From: CAZPMT01 sp964587655
GTDB taxonomy: Bacteria > Hydrogenedentota > Hydrogenedentia > Hydrogenedentales > SLHB01
Assembly: GCA_964587655.1 (NCBI GenBank)
Contig: CAZPMT010000052.1
Location: forward strand, 1-34,488
Length of the DNA stretch: 34,488 nucleotides
Reading direction: 5' to 3'
Within the stretch, counting starts at the first letter, position 1. Every line of letters begins with the position of its first letter. Under the pieces are notes generated by a model that had not been told where the DNA came from, ran no database searches, and saw only the letters and a list, made by a program, of their open reading frames with translations. The translations under genes and the position numbers were made by a program. Below, piece by piece: positions 16,857 through 25,272 of the stretch.

Positions 16857-18365
16857 CTACGCCGCGCCCGCGAGCCTGCTTCCCGTGGCAAGCCGCATGA
16901 TGCGTTCCTGAGTGGCCTCGCCGCGCGCAAGTTCCCCCGCGAGCCGCCCCTCGTGCATCACCAGGATCCGGTCGCACATGCCCAGGACCTCGGGGAGTTC
17001 GCTTGATATCATCAGGATCGAGACCCCCTTCCGAACGAGTTCGTTCATGAGCTTGTAGATCTCGACCTTCGCTCCGACGTCGATCCCGCGCGTGGGCTCA
17101 TCGAAGATCAGGAACTTCGATTGCGTGAAGAGCCATTTCGCGAGGACCACCTTCTGCTGGTTTCCGCCGCTGAGGTTCTGCACGACCTGTTCGATGGACG
17201 GGGTCTTGATTTGCAGTTCCTTGACGAATCGTTCCGTGACCGCGCGTTCCCGGCCGCGGTCGACGAAAATGAGCTTCACCAGGGATTTCAGATTGGCCAA
17301 TGTCGTGTTCTCGCGTACGGTCATGCCTAGCACCAGGCCCTGCCCCTTTCGGTCTTCCGTCAGCAGGCCGATGCCTTGCCTGATGGCGTCCTGCGGAGAA
17401 CGAACCGTGACGGGTTTCCCGTCCAGAAAGATCTGTCCCCCGTCAAGCCGGTCCGCGCCGAAGATCGCCCGCGCTACCTCGGTACGTCCAGCGCCCACCA
17501 GCCCCGTAAGGCCGACGATCTCGCCCGTGTGCATGCCGAACGAGACGTTCGAGAAAGCGCCCTGGCGCGCCAAACCTTCCACGCGTAGCCGTTCGGCGCC
17601 GCGCTCGAACACCTCTTTCGGGAACTCATCTTTCAGTTCCCGGCCGACCATCATGCGGATGATGTCATCCCGCGTCACGTCGCACACCGCGTTCGTGCCC
17701 ACGTATTCGCCGTCGCGCATGACCGTCACGCGATCCCCGATCTCGAAGATCTCTTCGAGCCGGTGCGAGATGTAGATCAGGCCGATGCCCTGCCGGCGCA
17801 ACGTCCGGATCAGATCGAACAACGCGCGCAACTCGTGATCGGTCAGCGTCGCCGAGGGCTCGTCCATCACGATGATCTTCGAGTTGAACGAGATGGCCTT
17901 GCCGATCTCGATAATCTGCTGCTGTGCCACGCTGCACTCGTTCACGGGTTTGCGCACGTCCAGGTCGACGCGCATACGGCCAAGGACCTCGCGCGCGTCG
18001 GCGTACATCTTCTTCCAGTTGATGAACGGCGTGCGGCCGAGTCGCGGTTCACGGCCCAGGAAGATATTTTCCGCCACGCTGAGGTACGGGCTGAGATTGA
18101 ACTCCTGGTAGATCATGCTGATGCCGAGCTGCTGCGCGTGGTGCGGCGAATGTATGTCGACGGGCTCGCCAGAAAGAGAGATCTCGCCCGAATCCAGCGG
18201 TTGCGCCCCCGACAGTATCTTCATCAGGGTCGATTTCCCGGCCCCGTTCTCTCCGACCAGGCAGTGAACCTCGCCGGGACGAAGATTGAACTGAACGTCG
18301 TTCAGCGCCAGGACGCCCGGGAACCGCTTCGTAACGTTCCGCATCTCAAGTACAAACTCACCCAT
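16857..18365 (-). CDS. Sugar ABC transporter ATPase, two nucleotide-binding domains
   Basis: 502 residues, the standard length for RbsA/MglA-type ATPases. The first domain has Walker A GENGAGKST (38-46), a SMIYQEFNL Q-loop region, a VAQQQIIEI signature variant and KIIVMDEPSATLT Walker B. The second has the usual degenerate Walker A (GLVGAGRTEVARAIFG), an intact LSGGNQQKVVLAKWL signature and FLIFDEPTRGIDVGAK. It hydrolyses ATP on the cytoplasmic side to drive sugar uptake. ATG 18365 lies 14 bases after the binding-protein stop, with GGAGGAG and GGGAGAG upstream. Confidence 0.95.
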   Translation of the reverse strand: MGEFVLEMRNVTKRFPGVLALNDVQFNLRPGEVHCLVGENGAGKSTLMKILSGAQPLDSGEISLSGEPVDIHSPHHAQQLGISMIYQEFNLSPYLSVAENIFLGREPRLGRTPFINWKKMYADAREVLGRMRVDLDVRKPVNECSVAQQQIIEIGKAISFNSKIIVMDEPSATLTDHELRALFDLIRTLRRQGIGLIYISHRLEEIFEIGDRVTVMRDGEYVGTNAVCDVTRDDIIRMMVGRELKDEFPKEVFERGAERLRVEGLARQGAFSNVSFGMHTGEIVGLTGLVGAGRTEVARAIFGADRLDGGQIFLDGKPVTVRSPQDAIRQGIGLLTEDRKGQGLVLGMTVRENTTLANLKSLVKLIFVDRGRERAVTERFVKELQIKTPSIEQVVQNLSGGNQQKVVLAKWLFTQSKFLIFDEPTRGIDVGAKVEIYKLMNELVRKGVSILMISSELPEVLGMCDRILVMHEGRLAGELARGEATQERIMRLATGSRLAGAA

Positions 18366-18379
18366 CTCTCCCGCTCCTC

Positions 18380-19378
18380 CTACTTCTTCTGTTCCTCTTT
18401 CAGGCGTGCTTGGTCGATGATGTCCACGCGGACGGGCACTACCTTTGGAACGGACTCGCCTCGGAAACAGGCGGCAATCGTCTGTATCGCCTGCCGTCCG
18501 ATCTCCTTCGGGAACTGCACCGTATCCGCCTTCAAGGCTTTGCCGTTCAAGATCGCGTCACGCGCCTCCGGCGTGCCGTCATAGCCCACGATGACGATCT
18601 TGTCCTGCAAGCCCGCCGCCTCGACGGCCGCGAGGGCGCCCAACGCCGAATCATCGTTGATGCCGAATATCCCGTTCAGATCCGGATTCGCCTGCAACAG
18701 GTCCTGCGTCGCGCGAAACGCCTTGTCACGCTGCCCTTCACCTGGGATCCTCTGAACGACGGACATGTTCGGGTATCTCGCGAGCGACTTGTCGAATCCC
18801 GCCACACGCTCTTGGACCGACGCCACAGAGGGATGGTCAATAATGGCAACTCTTCCCTTCTCTCCCAGCAGTCTTGCGAGGTAATCGCCAAGGATCTCGC
18901 CCCCCTTCACGTTGTCAGACGCAATGTGCGAGACGACGTCCGCGCCCGTATCTCGGTCTGTAATACGGGCTCCGTGCGCCGCGATGTCCACCGTGAACAC
19001 TGGCACGCCCTTCGCGCGCGCCTCCGCGATGACCGGCGCGATACCGGCGGAATCGTTCGGCGCGATCACCAGCGCGTCGACCCCCTGCAACAGAAACGTC
19101 TCGATCTGATTGTTCTGCTTGCTGCTGTCGAACTCCGCGTACTGAACGTGCAACGCCAACCCCTGCATGGCGGCCTCTTCCTGCATGGCCGCAACCATGT
19201 CCTGATAGAATACATGCGTCTGCGTCAGCAACGCCGCGCCGATCACCTTCGGTTTTCCGGCCGGCTTCTCCGCCGCCCTTTCGGACGTTTTCGCTTCCGT
19301 AGGCGCCGCAGCCGGTCCGCACGCAGCCAACACGATCCCCGCCGCGCAGGCAAACGCAATCATGCAACTCCATTTCAT
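18380..19378 (-). CDS. Sugar-binding lipoprotein of ABC importer
   Basis: 332 residues. The signal ends IVLAAC with Cys20, so a lipoprotein. The mature part is a type I periplasmic-binding-protein fold of the RbsB class: KVIGAALLTQTHVFYQDM at the start, VDALVIAPNDSAGIAPVI, PVFTVDIAAHGARI, GIFGINDDSALGALAAVEAAG and IVGYDGTPEARDAI. It captures the sugar outside the membrane and hands it to the permease. It is the first gene of the operon. ATG 19378 follows GGGAGGG by six bases. The ligand cannot be told from sequence alone. Confidence 0.94.
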   Translation of the reverse strand: MKWSCMIAFACAAGIVLAACGPAAAPTEAKTSERAAEKPAGKPKVIGAALLTQTHVFYQDMVAAMQEEAAMQGLALHVQYAEFDSSKQNNQIETFLLQGVDALVIAPNDSAGIAPVIAEARAKGVPVFTVDIAAHGARITDRDTGADVVSHIASDNVKGGEILGDYLARLLGEKGRVAIIDHPSVASVQERVAGFDKSLARYPNMSVVQRIPGEGQRDKAFRATQDLLQANPDLNGIFGINDDSALGALAAVEAAGLQDKIVIVGYDGTPEARDAILNGKALKADTVQFPKEIGRQAIQTIAACFRGESVPKVVPVRVDIIDQARLKEEQKK

Positions 19379-19438
19379 GGACAGCCCTCCCGCAATGGCG
19401 CGTGCTTACTCTAATGGTTTGACCTGAACAGGCGCAAC

Positions 19439-20692
19439 TCACAGTTTGTCGTGGTTTGACAAACTGTCCGGCGGAACGCACGTGCCGCCGCTAAACTCCG
19501 CGTAAACAAGGATGAGCCGCGCGCTCAGTTGGTAGGATTTCACACCCGCCTTGACGCCGTTCGCCTTGAGGTACGCGTTGTTCACGGCCCGTCCCGCAGC
19601 GCTTACGATCCCGGAGTGCGCGACGATGAACGCGCGCACCGCATCGGCGTCGCGTTGCACGCCTTTGAACCGTTTCGCAATGATAGCCTTGGCGCGCTCG
19701 ACGTCCAACTCCCCCAGTTCGGTAAGAAGCAGGCGTTGCGCCGTCAGGATCCCGGCGTAACGAACGTATGGGTCGTCGCTGGACGTGCACGCAAGAAACG
19801 CGAAGAAATTCGCTTCGTCTTCGCTCGTCACGCCGCGTTGGTGTGCTTTCTCGTGCGCGATCACCTCCGGCAGCCTGCACGCGGGGACCTCGCGGTCGTA
19901 GTTCGCCTCGCCCGTCCATGGACTGTAGAAACCCATGATCAAGAGACGGCTCATGACCGGCGAGAGAAGTACGGGCTTCGCCCTTCCGCGCGACAGTGCA
20001 AACATCGGGTGCAAGTGGAGCCGCTCGGTCACGCGGACGTACGCGCGTTCCACCGCCGCGTCAACCTCTTTTGTTGTCAACGGCGGTGTACTCGGCTGGC
20101 CCAGATCCTTACATCCGAACGCATCCGCATATGCGCGGTTGCCTGCCTCGACAAGTTCCTCGCAAAACCGCGCCAGCCGATCCGCATCGGGTTTCGCCAG
20201 AGCCTCCTCCGCAAACGCCTGCCAATGCATTCGCCGCACCAGATCCGCGCGTGCATAATTGAATCCCCAGGCGAGATAGAAGATGACGATCATGCCGCCG
20301 ACAACCGCCCCCAACCGGAGCACCCCGCACAAGATCGCATTCGTGAATCGGCGCCGGCCTCGCGCCACGTGGTACATCGCCAGCGTCCCGGCGCACACAC
20401 CCGACAGAACGATGACAACCATGAGCGTCTCGGCAAGGCTGAACGGGACCAAACTCGAGACCCGCGCCAACGCCCGTCCCACATACTGGCCGATGCAATC
20501 CGTGTAAATGCTCTCGACAGCGCCGGGAAATAGCGCCAAGACCCACACCGCCAGCGGCATCGCCACCGCCACCAGCATGACAACAGCCCGCCGTTTCAGG
20601 CGCAGCCCGCGATCTTCATGCCAGATCTTCTCCGCACCGCCGGGCGTCGCCGGTCCCTTCGATTCACGTGCCGCATCAAATGAGTTTTCCAC
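19439..20692 (-). CDS. DUF3810 family membrane metallopeptidase-like protein
   Basis: 417 residues from GTG 20692. Three hydrophobic segments lie in the first 150 residues (AVVMLVAVAMPLAVWVLALF, SLAETLMVVIVLSGVCAG, LGAVVGGMIVIFYLAWGF). The soluble part has PEVIAHEKAHQRG followed by SEDEANFFAFLACTSS, the conserved block of DUF3810; H280, E281 and H284 form a HExxH zinc motif and the later Glu could be the third ligand. Protease activity is inferred, not known. The last ten codons and the TGA stop come from a palindromic element, giving a tail PDSLSNHDKL. No clear ribosome binding site is seen before the GTG. The sugar transporter operon follows 60 bases downstream. Confidence 0.85.
   Translation of the reverse strand: MENSFDAARESKGPATPGGAEKIWHEDRGLRLKRRAVVMLVAVAMPLAVWVLALFPGAVESIYTDCIGQYVGRALARVSSLVPFSLAETLMVVIVLSGVCAGTLAMYHVARGRRRFTNAILCGVLRLGAVVGGMIVIFYLAWGFNYARADLVRRMHWQAFAEEALAKPDADRLARFCEELVEAGNRAYADAFGCKDLGQPSTPPLTTKEVDAAVERAYVRVTERLHLHPMFALSRGRAKPVLLSPVMSRLLIMGFYSPWTGEANYDREVPACRLPEVIAHEKAHQRGVTSEDEANFFAFLACTSSDDPYVRYAGILTAQRLLLTELGELDVERAKAIIAKRFKGVQRDADAVRAFIVAHSGIVSAAGRAVNNAYLKANGVKAGVKSYQLSARLILVYAEFSGGTCVPPDSLSNHDKL
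19440..19468. repeat. Palindromic element at the DUF3810 C-terminus
   Basis: ACAGTTTGTC at 19441-19450 and GACAAACTGT at 19458-19467 flank a 7-base loop. Read on the minus strand it supplies the last codons and the TGA stop of the DUF3810 gene. Confidence 0.85.
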
Positions 20693-20762
20693 GCGAAGAG
20701 CATACTACAGGCCGTGACGCCATGAACAAGTGGACAAGACCTCGCACTCGTGAAGCGGTCGA

Positions 20763-20790
20763 TGGACAAGGGGTTGCAACCCCTTGTCCA
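20763..20790. repeat. Perfect 28-bp palindrome
   Basis: TGGACAAGGGGTTG followed by its exact reverse complement. It lies between the DUF3810 gene and the protease gene, both on the minus strand. Two more CCCTTGTCCA-like words follow at 20791-20812. It may act as a terminator for the protease pair; no T tract is obvious. Confidence 0.85.
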
Positions 20791-20835
20791 CCCTTGTCCA
20801 TCCCTTGTCCATTACCTCGCTGTCCGCCCGGAACC

Positions 20836-21678
20836 CTACTTCGGAATCGACGCCCGCATTGGTTTCTGAAGCGTGTAGTTGATCACCTGATGCTGGTTCA
20901 GCGAAATCGTCTCAGGCAAACAGTCATGATAGGTCATGATGTTCGTCCACGGTGGATCGAACGTGTAGCCGTTGACGACGACGGTCACGGCCGGACAGTT
21001 CAGGCCCGTTGTCGGCGCGCAGTCCGCGTTCGGGTCTGGATTAGTGTCCAAGATGTCATCCTGGGACGTTACGCCATCTTGACCGTAGTAGTCTCCGTCG
21101 GTGTTGGAGAGCGTCGCCGTATTGCACGCGACTCCCGTGAACGTGTGGGGAAGTCCAAGATAGTGCCCAAGCTCGTGCGCGAGCAGCGTGTCGTTCGGGC
21201 CGCCGGGCGGGGGTTTGCCGATCCCCGTGTGCGTGTAAGACGGCATCGAAACGTATCGAAGGCTCGGCGGGCCCCAACTCCATCCGCCACCGCCGTTGAA
21301 TCGGAACAGTACGACGATCTTGTCGGGATACTTCGCGCCGATCCCGTTGGCGATTATGTCGTACAATTGTTGCTCGTTGAAGTACAGGCCCAGCGCGGGG
21401 TTTGGCTGCCATCCCGCCGGAACGTATGGTACGGCGTTCAAGAAGGAGGCCTTCACGTACGCCACGTCCGCATGATCGAACGTGAAATGGAAATTGGAGC
21501 CATCATAGGTCAGGTTCGCGGCGTTTACCCACGTGTCGATCTCGGCAAGCGTGATCGGCGCGAGGTTCGACCCGTTGTCGTCCGACAGAATGACGGCTTG
21601 GATGGGAAGCTGCGTCGGACATCCGGCGACGGCGGCCACTACAAGCAACAAGATCCCGATTTTCATGCTTGTCTTCAT
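20836..21678 (-). CDS. Metzincin-like zinc metalloprotease lipoprotein
   Basis: 280 residues from ATG 21678, with a strong AGGAGGT upstream. The signal ends AVAGC with Cys20. The zinc site HELGHYLGLPH has His168, His172 and His178 with the catalytic Glu169; a Met-turn NIMTYHDC follows about 90 residues later. These two motifs define metzincins, and the length and late Met-turn suit the pappalysin-like (M43) group. It should cleave proteins in the periplasm or at the surface. It begins 2 bases after the stop of the upstream FTP-like lipoprotein gene, so the two are translationally coupled, which suggests that they act together. Confidence 0.9.
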   Translation of the reverse strand: MKTSMKIGILLLVVAAVAGCPTQLPIQAVILSDDNGSNLAPITLAEIDTWVNAANLTYDGSNFHFTFDHADVAYVKASFLNAVPYVPAGWQPNPALGLYFNEQQLYDIIANGIGAKYPDKIVVLFRFNGGGGWSWGPPSLRYVSMPSYTHTGIGKPPPGGPNDTLLAHELGHYLGLPHTFTGVACNTATLSNTDGDYYGQDGVTSQDDILDTNPDPNADCAPTTGLNCPAVTVVVNGYTFDPPWTNIMTYHDCLPETISLNQHQVINYTLQKPMRASIPK

Positions 21679-21680
21679 GG

Positions 21681-22460
21681 TCAACCTCCTATCGGAACGC
21701 CCGCCCTGCACGCGGGGATGTTTTGCACCAGGGTAACGGCCCCTGTGGCCGGATCCACAACCGCCATGATCCGATCCTGATAAGGCTCCGGATCGTCCCT
21801 GGAAAACGGCGTCGTATACGTGAGCAGGAATCCGCTCACGCCTTTCTCGCCGAGAATGACCGGTACGACCAACAACGCCGTCTCTCCGCCGGAAATCCCG
21901 TGCTCAGTCAAGTAGTCTCCGAAGAAACTCCGCACCTGCCGCAAGTTCAACTCCGAAGCTTCCGGAGGCGCAGGCAACAGATCGGGATTGAACAGGCGTC
22001 CCTGCACGCGCCTCAGTTCGCCACCCGCTTTGCCTGGGCCTTGCACGAACTCGCCATAAATCAGCCCGTCAAGAACCAGCGCTCCCTGATGTTCCTGATA
22101 TATCGTCACGGTGTCATGCTTTTCGGACTCGCCGTACGTGGCATTCAGTTCAGGCGCCGCCGCCACGAACGTGACATCGGATTTCAGAAGCGCGCTCGGG
22201 TTGAAATCCGAAATGAAATCGTTCACGAAGCCCGTCAGAACATCCAACCGCAGTTGGGGGGTTCCCGCCATAACCAGCGCGAGGTTGCCGTCCGTTAAAG
22301 ACACCATGCGTTCCGGACCGAACGTTCGGTTCACGAAGCCCATGTTACCGGGTCTCAACCCAACCTGATCCAGCGGACTCATTAGCGGACATCCCGCCAC
22401 GGCCGCCAGGATCATTGCGGCCGAGACCGCCAACCATATGGTTCTCCTGCTTTTCTTCAT
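21681..22460 (-). CDS. Lipoprotein with FTP-propeptide-like domain
   Basis: 259 residues from ATG 22460 (AGGAGGG upstream). The signal ends AAVAGC. The mature part contains DTVTIYQEHQGALVLDGLI, which resembles the FTP fold of fungalysin/thermolysin propeptides (usually Q-Y-x-G-x-P-V-x-G), and ends with DRIMAVVDPATGAVTLVQNI, the PepSY-like ending of such propeptides. There is no catalytic motif. Because the coupled downstream gene encodes a metzincin without an obvious propeptide, this may be a separately made chaperone or inhibitor for it. That functional link is inference. Confidence 0.7.
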   Translation of the reverse strand: MKKSRRTIWLAVSAAMILAAVAGCPLMSPLDQVGLRPGNMGFVNRTFGPERMVSLTDGNLALVMAGTPQLRLDVLTGFVNDFISDFNPSALLKSDVTFVAAAPELNATYGESEKHDTVTIYQEHQGALVLDGLIYGEFVQGPGKAGGELRRVQGRLFNPDLLPAPPEASELNLRQVRSFFGDYLTEHGISGGETALLVVPVILGEKGVSGFLLTYTTPFSRDDPEPYQDRIMAVVDPATGAVTLVQNIPACRAGVPIGG

Positions 22461-22825
22461 GATAGACAACCCTCCTCTAAGTTCCGTGAAACAGAACAAC
22501 AGGTGTCTTCCTCTTATTCCGGGTTCGTGCATGTCTCTTCATCGCTGGCATCGAACACTTGCGCTGTAGTAGCCTCTTGGGCGCGATGCCTTAGAGGGTG
22601 TACGGGAAGCCCATGTAGGTCCGGTTTGTAACCGGACCAAGTCATGCGCAACATATTGGGGACGCCACTGAACTGGTCCGGTTACAAACCGGACCTACAT
22701 GGGTGGCGCCTTCAGATAGGTTGCGACTTCCCATGGGAAAGGTGCGGACACTTTCCGTACACGCTCTTAGCCTCACGTCTTCAAGAGGTACGGGAATATA
22801 GAGGTCTTTGTCTGGAGGAGTCGTC
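22461..22825. other. Divergent intergenic region with nested inverted repeats
   Basis: 365 bases between the left-reading protease pair and the right-reading cinA-like gene. About half is the nested inverted-repeat element at 22590-22771. No clear promoter seen. Confidence 0.6.
22590..22771. repeat. MITE-like nested inverted-repeat element
   Basis: Outer imperfect arms lie at about 22590-22608 and 22752-22771 (TTAGAGGGTGTACGGGAA against its near complement). Inside are perfect 30-bp arms at 22610-22639 and 22674-22703, separated by 34 bases. Each inner arm itself contains the hairpin GGTCCGGTT / AACCGGACC. No open frame inside, so this is non-coding. Confidence 0.8.
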
Positions 22826-23998
22826 ATGCAGTGCGAGATCATCATGATCGGTACGGAACTGCTGTTGGGACAGATCGTGGACACGAATGCGGCGTTTCTG
22901 GGACAGGTCCTCGCGGAAAACGGGATCAACCTCTACCAGAAAACGACAGTGGGCGACAATCCCGTTCGGATCAGGCAGGCCTTCGACGCCGCGCTCGATC
23001 GCTCCGATGTCATCCTGACTTCCGGCGGCCTTGGCCCCACGGAAGACGACATCACGCGGGAGTGCATCGCGGAACTCCTGGATCGGCCGCTCGAGTTTCG
23101 GCAGGACCTCTATGAGGGGCTTGTGGATCGCTTCAATCGGTTCCGTTTCGTCATGACCGAGAACAACAAGAAGCAGGCGTGCGCGCCGCGGGGCGCCATC
23201 GGCATACCGAACCCGAACGGGACCGCGCCTGGTCTCGTCGTCGAGGATCCGCGCGGGACCATCATCTGCATGCCCGGCGTCCCAAGCGAGCTCAAACCCA
23301 TGCTCACCGACAGCGTGATTCCCTACCTGCGCAAACGGTTCGGGCTGACCGGTATCATCCACAGCCGCGTGCTCAAAGTCTGCGGCATCGGCGAATCGCG
23401 CGTCGACACCGCGATCGGCGACTTCATAAGGGACCAGCAAAATCCGACCGTGGGCGTGCTTGCGTCGCCCGACGCCGTCCGAATCCGCATCACCGCCCGC
23501 GCTAACACGATCGAAGAGGCCGAGACGCTCATCGACGACGTCGACGCGAAGGTGCGTGAGCGGCTGCCCGGGCTCGTGATGGGCGTGAATGATGCGACCC
23601 TCGAGCAAGTCGTCGACGACCTCATTCGCGCGCGCGGCTGGCGGCTGGCCGTCGCGGAGACCGTCACCGGCGGCATGATCGCGCAACGGTTAACAAGCGC
23701 CGGCGCAAAGGCATTCGCCGGGGGCCTGATCATACCCAGCCTCGCCGATTCCGGTGCTGACCTTCAGCAGGCGGCGAGGGAGTTGGCCGAAAGGGCGCGG
23801 GCGCAATTTGGAGTGGAATGCGCCCTCGCGCTCTTCGGCAACGTCGAAAGCGGATGCGCCGCCGTGTATTTCGACGCGCCCGTCGAGAGCGCGGCCTGGG
23901 AAGTGACCTGCATGGGCATCGACCACCGCAGCCAATTGAGAATGGCCACTCTCGCCCTCGAAAACTTGCGCCGCCACCTCGCCGGCATCCGTGTGTAA
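22826..23998 (+). CDS. cinA: CinA-like protein with degenerate C-terminal domain
   Basis: ATG 22826 with GGAGGAG upstream; 390 residues, near the CinA norm. The N-terminal MoaB/MogA-like domain is intact: IIMIGTELLLGQIVDTNAAF, VILTSGGLGPTEDDITRE, MPGVPSELKPML, LKVCGIGESRVD. In CinA this part is linked to ADP-ribose pyrophosphatase activity. The C-terminal NMN-deamidase (PncC-like) domain is unusual: the catalytic Ser motif AESCTGG reads AETVTGG, and the GIAGP loop is replaced by LFGNVESG. It is therefore probably inactive as a deamidase, or has changed function. The gene stands alone, followed by a 28-bp inverted repeat. Confidence 0.88.
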   Translation: MQCEIIMIGTELLLGQIVDTNAAFLGQVLAENGINLYQKTTVGDNPVRIRQAFDAALDRSDVILTSGGLGPTEDDITRECIAELLDRPLEFRQDLYEGLVDRFNRFRFVMTENNKKQACAPRGAIGIPNPNGTAPGLVVEDPRGTIICMPGVPSELKPMLTDSVIPYLRKRFGLTGIIHSRVLKVCGIGESRVDTAIGDFIRDQQNPTVGVLASPDAVRIRITARANTIEEAETLIDDVDAKVRERLPGLVMGVNDATLEQVVDDLIRARGWRLAVAETVTGGMIAQRLTSAGAKAFAGGLIIPSLADSGADLQQAARELAERARAQFGVECALALFGNVESGCAAVYFDAPVESAAWEVTCMGIDHRSQLRMATLALENLRRHLAGIRV

Positions 23999-24032
23999 GA
24001 GCAGAGCAAACGCTTCTTGGCATTCGTGCGGT

Positions 24033-24124
24033 CCGTGGCCGCGGCGTCCTCGCCGCGTTTCGGCGCACGTGCTTCACCTCAAGCGGTTCTCGACGAAAAC
24101 GCGGCGAGGACGCCGCGGCCACGG
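24033..24124. repeat. Perfect 28-bp inverted repeat
   Basis: Arms 24033-24060 and 24097-24124 are exact reverse complements (each holds GGCCGCGGCGTCCTCGCCGC or its complement), with a 36-base loop. It lies between the cinA-like stop and the GalU-like start. It is GC-rich and without a T tract, so it could be a dispersed repeat rather than a simple terminator. Confidence 0.85.
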
Positions 24125-24245
24125 AACCAATCGGCGCGAGTTCGCCGGTGCGGCCTCGAATCTTGGGAGCAGAGTATCGAGTTGTCACGGTTGCGGCGAT
24201 GCTGCTATTCTCCGGGCGAATGTTTCAGAGGGGAGGGAATGGATC

Positions 24246-25271
24246 GTGCACATAAGAAAGGCGGTCATCACAGCGGCGGGCCGAGGTGTCCGTTTGTACC
24301 CGGTGGCGGACACGCTGCAAAAGGGCATGCTTCCGGTCGTGGATCGGGACGGTTTGGCGAAACCGGTCATCCAGATCATCGCGGAAGAGGCCCTCGCGAG
24401 CGGCATCGAAGAGGTCTGCATCGTGTGTGCGCCGGGCGATGAGGATCAGTATCGCAAGCAACTCCGGTTGCTGCGGGACAACCTTCTCAACGCGTATCCG
24501 GGCGTGGATTGGGCGCAGGAACAGGCGCGCCGTCTCGATAATCTGGTCCGGCGTCTTTGCTTTGCGGCGCAGGAGGAACACCTCGGGTACGGTCACGCGG
24601 TTTACTGCGCAAAGGAATTTGTGGGTGACGAGCCGTTCCTGCTCTTGCTCGGCGACCACCTTTACATCTCGCACGTTCCGGGCCAGCGATGCGCTCAGCA
24701 GCTTGTGGATCTTGCGACGCGCGAGAATTGCGCCGTGGCCGCGGTTCAGTCGACGCGTGAGCATCTGGTGGGCCGGTACGGGACTGTAAGCGGCAAGCGC
24801 GTGCCGGACGCTCCGGGCGTATACCAGATCGAGAAGATTCTCGAAAAGCCCGCGCTGAGCACGGCCGAGCTTCAGTTGCAGACGCCGGGCCTTCGCGTGG
24901 CCCATTACCTTTGTTTCTTCGGCATGCACGTGCTGCCGCACCGCATCTTCAGCATTCTCGAAAACCAGTTCGCAAGGCCGGCGCACGATGGCGCCGCTGC
25001 GCAGCGCAACCATTCCACAGTTTGTCAAGCCACGACAAACTGTGGCGCGGAGTTTCAACTGACGCCCGCATTGCAGGAACTGGCCAACCGCGAAAAGTAC
25101 CTCGCTCTCGAAGCCAAGGGCACGCGCTACGATATCGGCGCGAAGTTCGGCTTGATGCAGGCACAGATCGCTCTCGGCGTCGCCGGGAAGGATCGCGACG
25201 AAATCCTGACGACGATCATCGAAGTCATGGCGGAAGCTGGCCAGCGCGGGTTCATGAATGCGGGAGAGTGA
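24246..25271 (+). CDS. GalU-like sugar-1-phosphate nucleotidyltransferase
   Basis: GTG 24246 with GAGGGGAGGG upstream; 341 residues. The start KAVITAAGRGVRLYPV and KGMLPVV matches the nucleotide-binding loop of UTP-glucose-1-phosphate uridylyltransferases. GYGHAVYCAKEF and PFLLLLGDHLY follow the GalU pattern, and TRYDIGAKFGLMQA is the usual C-terminal signature. The reaction expected is UTP + glucose-1-phosphate to UDP-glucose + PPi. An in-frame palindromic element near residues 257-267 (STVCQATTNCG) interrupts the stretch before EFQLTPALQEL, a place where GalU proteins vary in length. The stop touches the start of the kinase/pyrophosphorylase fusion gene, so the two form an operon of nucleotide-sugar synthesis. 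Confidence 0.88.
   Translation: MHIRKAVITAAGRGVRLYPVADTLQKGMLPVVDRDGLAKPVIQIIAEEALASGIEEVCIVCAPGDEDQYRKQLRLLRDNLLNAYPGVDWAQEQARRLDNLVRRLCFAAQEEHLGYGHAVYCAKEFVGDEPFLLLLGDHLYISHVPGQRCAQQLVDLATRENCAVAAVQSTREHLVGRYGTVSGKRVPDAPGVYQIEKILEKPALSTAELQLQTPGLRVAHYLCFFGMHVLPHRIFSILENQFARPAHDGAAAQRNHSTVCQATTNCGAEFQLTPALQELANREKYLALEAKGTRYDIGAKFGLMQAQIALGVAGKDRDEILTTIIEVMAEAGQRGFMNAGE
25015..25045. repeat. Palindromic element inside the GalU-like gene
   Basis: CCACAGTTTGTC at 25015-25026 and GACAAACTGTGG at 25034-25045 flank a 7-base loop. It is the cleanest copy of the family, read in frame as STVCQATTNCG. Confidence 0.9.
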
Positions 25272-25272
25272 C

